From Natrinema longum (GTDB lineage: Archaea; Halobacteriota; Halobacteria; Halobacteriales; Natrialbaceae), in contig NZ_CP071463.1 of assembly GCF_017352095.1 (NCBI RefSeq), positions 930,001-994,000 on the forward strand: a stretch of 64,000 bases of DNA. The letters are read 5' to 3'. This document shows, in pieces, positions 60,102-64,000 of the stretch (the first letter of the stretch is position 1; every line of letters starts with the position of its first letter). The position numbers and the translations under genes are program-made. The notes beneath the pieces were generated by a model. The model did no database searches and was not told the origin of the DNA. It saw nothing but the letters and a program-made list of their open reading frames with translations.

Positions 60102-60983
60102 TTACCGGCGACTCGCCCCACGCTCGAGTTCGTCGCGGACGTCCTCGAGGTCGACCTCGAGCGATTCCATCGCCGCGAAGGCGGCTCGCTTTTCGGCGGT
60201 GCGTCGGTCGATCGCCGCCGGCCCGACGGCGAACTCGATCCGACGGACGCCCTCGGCAGGGCTCGAGCACCCGACCACCGCGACGGGGCCGACTTCGCGC
60301 GTGTTCCGCACGTGGGTCCCGCCACAGGCCGTGGCATCCCAGGGCTCCCTCGAGGCGGTCGTTCCGGTAACGCCCTCTCGGCTTACTCTGTCGGTTTCGG
60401 CCCCGATCGTGACGATTCGAACCCGCCCCTTCTCGACGGCGGCCGCGTCGATCTTCGGATCGAAGCCAATGTCGTCGCGCTCGCGGGCCGCCGAAATCGA
60501 CACGTCGTCCCACGACACCGGTCGCGACTCCCAGACGACGCGGTTGACGCGCTCGTCGAGTTCGATCAGCGTCTCGTCGTCGAGGGTCGCAGTCGTCTCG
60601 AGGTCGACCCGAACCGTCTCCGATCCGATCTCGAGGCCGGCGTCCGTCGCGTCCTCGAGCAGTCGCCGCGCGGCCCCGACGAGGACGTGGCCGGCGGTAT
60701 GGGCCCGCGTGCAGTACATCCGGAACGACCGGTCGACCGAACAGAGGACGCGCTGGCCCGGCCGAAAGGACGGCTCTGCGGCCAGCACGTGAACGACCTC
60801 GCCGTCGACGAACTGGACGTCCGTCACCGCGATATCGCCGATCGTCCCGCGATCGGCCGGCTGTCCACCGCCTGCGGCGTAGAAGTGGCTGCGCTCGAGC
60901 CAGACCTGCCGGCCGTCGATCGCCGTCACCTCGGTCTCGAATCGCGTGACGTACGGCTCCGCTGCCGCCCGTTGCCCGGTCAT
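60102..60983 (-). CDS. Alanyl-tRNA editing protein (AlaX)
   Basis: 293 aa, free-standing editing domain that deacylates Ser-tRNA(Ala) or Gly-tRNA(Ala). Metal motifs: TRAHTAGHVLVGAARRLLED (HxxxH) and DATACGGTHVRNTREVGP (CxxxH). N-terminal SHFYAAGGGQPADRGTIGDI is the family beta-barrel. It is the longer AlaX form with an N-terminal barrel. Start ATG 60983. Confidence 0.92.
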   Translation of the reverse strand: MTGQRAAAEPYVTRFETEVTAIDGRQVWLERSHFYAAGGGQPADRGTIGDIAVTDVQFVDGEVVHVLAAEPSFRPGQRVLCSVDRSFRMYCTRAHTAGHVLVGAARRLLEDATDAGLEIGSETVRVDLETTATLDDETLIELDERVNRVVWESRPVSWDDVSISAARERDDIGFDPKIDAAAVEKGRVRIVTIGAETDRVSREGVTGTTASREPWDATACGGTHVRNTREVGPVAVVGCSSPAEGVRRIEFAVGPAAIDRRTAEKRAAFAAMESLEVDLEDVRDELERGASRR

Positions 60984-61055
60984 CGGTCACAGTGGGTCGT
61001 CGGCACTTAAAAGTCTGGCCGCCGAGACCGTCTCCGAGTCGAGAATAGCTCCCCG

Positions 61056-61580
61056 TTACTCCGCAAGGGTCACGTCCAGTCGCTCCTCGAGGGCTTCGAT
61101 CAGACCGCCACCGACGCCGGCCTGCGTCGCGCGACCCTGTTCGACCGCGAGGATGTCCGTCTCCGGGGCCCCGAGCTCGTCGGCGAGTTCTTCCCGCTGG
61201 AGGCCGGCCTCCCGCCGTGCCTCGACGAGGGCCTCGCCGTAGTCCGAAATCAGGTACGGCAGCGGATCGTCGTCGTAGTTGGTTCCCTCGCTCTCCCAGT
61301 GTTTGGAGTCGCCGTCCCAGACGGGGTTCGCTTTCGCGACGTTCTGGGCCGCCTTCTGCCGGCGGCTCGGTTCGTCGTCGGAGCCCGCGTCCTGCTCGCT
61401 GCGCGCCCGGTTCCGGTCCTCGCCGTGTGTCTTCGAGTCGTCGTGTGGCGCACAGTCCGGACAGACCTCGAGCTCGGCTCCGGAGACCGATGCGAGCGTG
61501 AGCGAATCGCTCTCGGCACCACAGAGTTCGCAGTTCGTCCCGCCACCGCCACCGGACGAACCGGTCGAGTATTTGGCCAT
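61056..61580 (-). CDS. mbf1: Multiprotein bridging factor 1
   Basis: 174 aa. N-terminal zinc ribbon NCELCGAESDSLTLASVSG with ELEVCPDCAPHD; C-terminal helix-turn-helix: SDYGEALVEARREAGLQREE, LADELGAPETDILAVEQGRA. Archaeal MBF1 fuses the two domains, as seen. It links transcription and ribosome quality control in other organisms. Start ATG 61580. Confidence 0.92.
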   Translation of the reverse strand: MAKYSTGSSGGGGGTNCELCGAESDSLTLASVSGAELEVCPDCAPHDDSKTHGEDRNRARSEQDAGSDDEPSRRQKAAQNVAKANPVWDGDSKHWESEGTNYDDDPLPYLISDYGEALVEARREAGLQREELADELGAPETDILAVEQGRATQAGVGGGLIEALEERLDVTLAE

Positions 61581-61768
61581 GCGAGGCCTTGGCATCTGTC
61601 GCATTTCAACTAATCGGTAGCCCGGACGGCCGACGACGACCGGTCGTCTCACGGGGATCGTCCGAGCGTCGGCTCGAGCGTGCCACGCAACACTCGAGCC
61701 CGTCCACGAGTCGACTCCGGGATCGATGTCGCGACGAACTGGCTCCGTCGGATCGCCGTGGGAGGCCG

Positions 61769-63037
61769 CTAGCGACCGCCGTACTTCAGGACCGTCGCCC
61801 GCAACGGCAGCGCCAGTCCGCCCACCACGGGGAGAAACGCGAACACGGCGAGGTCGACGGGTAACGTGGCGGAGCCGGCCAGCGACACGCCGAACCCAGC
61901 AAGCGGTGCGAGCACCGGAACGACGTAGAGATACGACGGCGTCCAGCCCGCGCCGCGTCTCGTGTGGCGGACGATCACGCCGAACAACAGCGGCATGAGG
62001 ACCGCTCCCGCGAGCAACGGGCCGCCGATCAGCGTCGTCGTGGCCGCCAGCACGAGCGCGACGACGATCGTCTCGTCGATCGTCAGCGGCCCCCACGTGT
62101 TCTCCCGCCGGACCACTCGAACGACGAGCAGGCCCAGGACCGCGAGGGCGACGACAGCCGCTAGCACACCGTACCAGAGCCGCCCCTCGAGTGGCGGGGT
62201 CACGACCGTGACGGCCCGGACGAACCCCACGGCCGTCTCGAGACCGTGGCGGCTCTCCGAGAGCAGCGTCCAGACGGCCGCCGGATCGCCGCCGGTCGCA
62301 CGCAGGGCCGCCCAAAGCGAGTCGAGCGCTGCCCGATTCTCGAGGGCGAACTGACCGAGACCGGCCGCGTAGACGAGCACCGACAGCCAGAGCAACGGCA
62401 ACGAGAGGTTCCGCCGTCGCCACCAGGCCGCGATCGAGGATTCGGCGTCCGATCGAGACGCGGATCGCGAGCGCGTCCCGCGGGACTGACCGGTTCCGTT
62501 CGCAGTCGCGCGGTCCCTGCGCTCGCGTTGACTGCTCGATCCCGATCCGCGACGCCCCGATCCGCCGGTCCCAGTCGACGTCCCACCCGTCGTGCCGGCC
62601 GTCGACGTCGACGCGCTCGAACCGGTCGCTGCCGAGGACGAGGTCCCACCCCCCACACCGGCCGCCGATTTCGCGCCGCTCGCGCCGGCCGCCGAGGACG
62701 CCGACGCGGATGCCGTCTCCGATTCCGAGTAGCTCAGTTCCGTCCCGTCGGAGTCGTCCTCGTCACCGTCGTCGGTCTTCCAGACGTCGGGAGAGGGGAG
62801 CCCGCTGGTCCGTTTCGCGACGTACTCCTCGTGGCCGAGTCGATCGTATGCCTGCCGCTCGACCGGATCGCCGAGAATATCGTACGCCGTCTGAACGGCG
62901 GTGAACTGGGCCTGTGCGCGATCGTCGTCGTTCAGGTCGGGGTGGTAGACGCGAACCTGGTCGCGATAGGCGTCCTTGATCTCGTCCTGAGAGGCATCGG
63001 GCGGGATCTCCAGCAGATCGTAGAAATCGTCTGTCAT
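61769..63037 (-). CDS. Membrane-anchored J-domain protein
   Basis: 422 aa. N-terminal J domain: DFYDLLEIPPDASQDEIKDA ... YHPDLNDDDRAQAQFTAVQ with HPD intact. A ~110-residue Ser/Gly/Ala/Thr-rich linker (GTSSSAATGSSASTSTAGTT) follows. The rest is about 7-8 hydrophobic segments (LPLLWLSVLVYAAGLGQFAL and others). It presumably brings Hsp70 to the membrane. Conserved in haloarchaea. Confidence 0.87.
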   Translation of the reverse strand: MTDDFYDLLEIPPDASQDEIKDAYRDQVRVYHPDLNDDDRAQAQFTAVQTAYDILGDPVERQAYDRLGHEEYVAKRTSGLPSPDVWKTDDGDEDDSDGTELSYSESETASASASSAAGASGAKSAAGVGGGTSSSAATGSSASTSTAGTTGGTSTGTGGSGRRGSGSSSQRERRDRATANGTGQSRGTRSRSASRSDAESSIAAWWRRRNLSLPLLWLSVLVYAAGLGQFALENRAALDSLWAALRATGGDPAAVWTLLSESRHGLETAVGFVRAVTVVTPPLEGRLWYGVLAAVVALAVLGLLVVRVVRRENTWGPLTIDETIVVALVLAATTTLIGGPLLAGAVLMPLLFGVIVRHTRRGAGWTPSYLYVVPVLAPLAGFGVSLAGSATLPVDLAVFAFLPVVGGLALPLRATVLKYGGR

Positions 63038-63250
63038 ATGAGCGGGGGATCGATGTGGTCTGCTACGGAGATTAGCGGGGAGGGGTTATAATTTCGGTGT
63101 TCTTTCCAGTTCGGTTATACGGCCGAGCGGTCGACATCGAAGGTGTTCGACTGCCCGGCCGGCGACGCTCCCCCGGTGCATAGCCAACGGTGTCGGTTCC
63201 ACGCTCCGGAGCCGGGAGTATTGCGACCGCGTCGGCCGAACGCGCCCCGA

Positions 63251-64000
63251 TTAGGAGAAATCCGCGAGCGACGACTGGCCGGCCGACCGATCGTCGTGGA
63301 CCGGTTCCGGACCCGACTCCGGCGTCGATCCCCCGTCCGGATCGGTGTTCTCATCCGCTCGGTCGCCCTCCCAGCTCTCGAGGCTGGCCTGATCGGCGGC
63401 CGCGAACTCGAGGTTCGCCACGCGGACGCCGAGCTTGCGGACGGGCTCGCGATCGAACTCGGCGAACAGGTCGCGAGCGATGCGGTCGACGAGGTCGGGG
63501 TCGTCGACGGGGCCGGGCAGGGACCGCTCGCGGGTGTTGACGTCGTACGGCGGCGTGACGGCTTTGACTCCGATCGTCCGGTATAGCGCTCCCTCCCGCC
63601 GCGCGCGGTCGGCGACGGCGGCCGCAAGCGTCTCGATCAGGTCGTACTTCGGGGCCGGGTCGTCGACGGGTTCGGCGAACGCCGACTCCCGTGAGAAACT
63701 CTTGGGGTCGCCTTTCGGTTCGACCCGCCGGTCGTCCTCGCCGCGCGCACGGGCGTACAGTTCCCGACCGCGCTCGCCGAATCGCTCGACCAGCGGTTCC
63801 GGGTCGGTCTCGGCGACGTCGCCCGCCGTCTCCAGCCCCAGCTCCCGCAGTTCGCGGGCCGTCACGGGACCGACGCCGTGGAGCAAGTCGACCTCGAGCG
63901 GGGCGAGGAACGCCTGCACACCGTCGGGGTCGACGACGGTGAGCCCGTCTGGCTTGTCGAAGTCGCTGGCGATCTTTGCCGTACTCATCGTGGATGCGAC
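63251..64000 (-). CDS. dinB: Y-family DNA polymerase IV (N-terminus beyond window)
   Basis: 249 residues of the C-terminal part. Seen: TAKIASDFDKPDGLTVVDPD, the thumb's HhH VDLLHGVGPVTARELRELG, and the little-finger region KSFSRESAFAEPVDDPAPKY, GVRVANLEF. The C-terminus ends QSSLADF, a PCNA-interaction-like (PIP) motif. The palm with the catalytic acidic residues lies beyond 64000. Translesion polymerase. Confidence 0.92.
   Translation of the reverse strand, partial: VASTMSTAKIASDFDKPDGLTVVDPDGVQAFLAPLEVDLLHGVGPVTARELRELGLETAGDVAETDPEPLVERFGERGRELYARARGEDDRRVEPKGDPKSFSRESAFAEPVDDPAPKYDLIETLAAAVADRARREGALYRTIGVKAVTPPYDVNTRERSLPGPVDDPDLVDRIARDLFAEFDREPVRKLGVRVANLEFAAADQASLESWEGDRADENTDPDGGSTPESGPEPVHDDRSAGQSSLADFS

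Noticed and set aside
1-64000. CRISPR array, insertion sequence, prophage or toxin-antitoxin pair
   Set aside because: No regular spacer repeats, transposase motifs, integrase or paired small toxin/antitoxin signatures were found on either strand.

Overview
The window is high-GC haloarchaeal chromosome. The signs are acidic, Asp/Glu-rich proteins, archaeal TATA boxes about 25-30 bp before leaderless starts, TFB, an archaeal-type ribosomal protein cluster (eS4, eL19, eL32, RNase P protein 1), an intron-containing elongator tRNA-Met, and Tat signals followed by lipoboxes. Gene content and order fit the Natrialbales (Natrinema/Haloterrigena-like), but the genus is an inference. I see no insertion sequence, CRISPR array, rRNA gene or replication origin.

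Layout. 1-14391 (minus strand): one S10/spc-type operon read from a SPOUT RNA methyltransferase through rpl3, rpl4, rpl23, rpl2, rps19, rpl22, rps3, rpl29, rnp1, rps17, rpl14, rpl24, rps4e, rpl5, rps14, rps8, rpl6, rpl32e, rpl19e, rpl18, rps5, rpl30 and rpl15 into secY, which runs off the left edge. Genes overlap or lie a few bases apart. 14695-15062: tRNA-Gly(GCC) followed by two partial copies of its own 3' end and palindromic DNA. 15161-25724: DUF4112, HalOD1 and thiamine-binding proteins, mch, the proC-proB-proA operon, a TMEM165/GDT1 transporter, a GTPBP-type GTPase, a tiny HIT zinc-finger protein and pyrF. 26199-29459: a quinone/ring-cleavage-type locus (two VOC proteins, a decayed alpha/beta hydrolase, a winged-helix regulator, a haloacid dehalogenase). 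30435-32763: methylglyoxal synthase followed by a KhtT/KhtU-like potassium/proton antiporter. 33637-33940: tRNA-Met with a 77-nt intron, again with copies of its 3' end downstream. 35847-44514: TFB with an abutting winged-helix gene, a two-domain multicopper oxidase, an HtrA-like protease, a cupin, a uracil-DNA glycosylase-like protein, heme A synthase and an orphan four-cluster Fe-S protein. 44746-58341: a citramalate/isopropylmalate synthase with a palindrome at its promoter, DUF192, a CPBP protease, an HNH-like zinc protein, endonuclease V, an AN1-rhomboid protease, PolX, Mut7-C and PHP proteins, secE-spt5, a second HtrA-like protease and KDPG aldolase. 58706-64000: sugar-acid dehydratase, alanyl-tRNA editing protein, MBF1, a membrane DnaJ protein and the C-terminal part of a Y-family DNA polymerase.

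Working together: the left third supplies ribosome assembly and the Sec channel, with secE-spt5 elsewhere in the window. ProCBA makes proline. The dehydratase and KDPG aldolase belong to Entner-Doudoroff-type sugar-acid catabolism. Endonuclease V, PolX, the uracil glycosylase-like protein and DinB are DNA repair functions. The least explained structure is non-coding: both tRNA genes are followed by partial copies of their own 3' ends mixed with a shared 13-bp hairpin-core motif, always in the same orientation relative to the tRNA.
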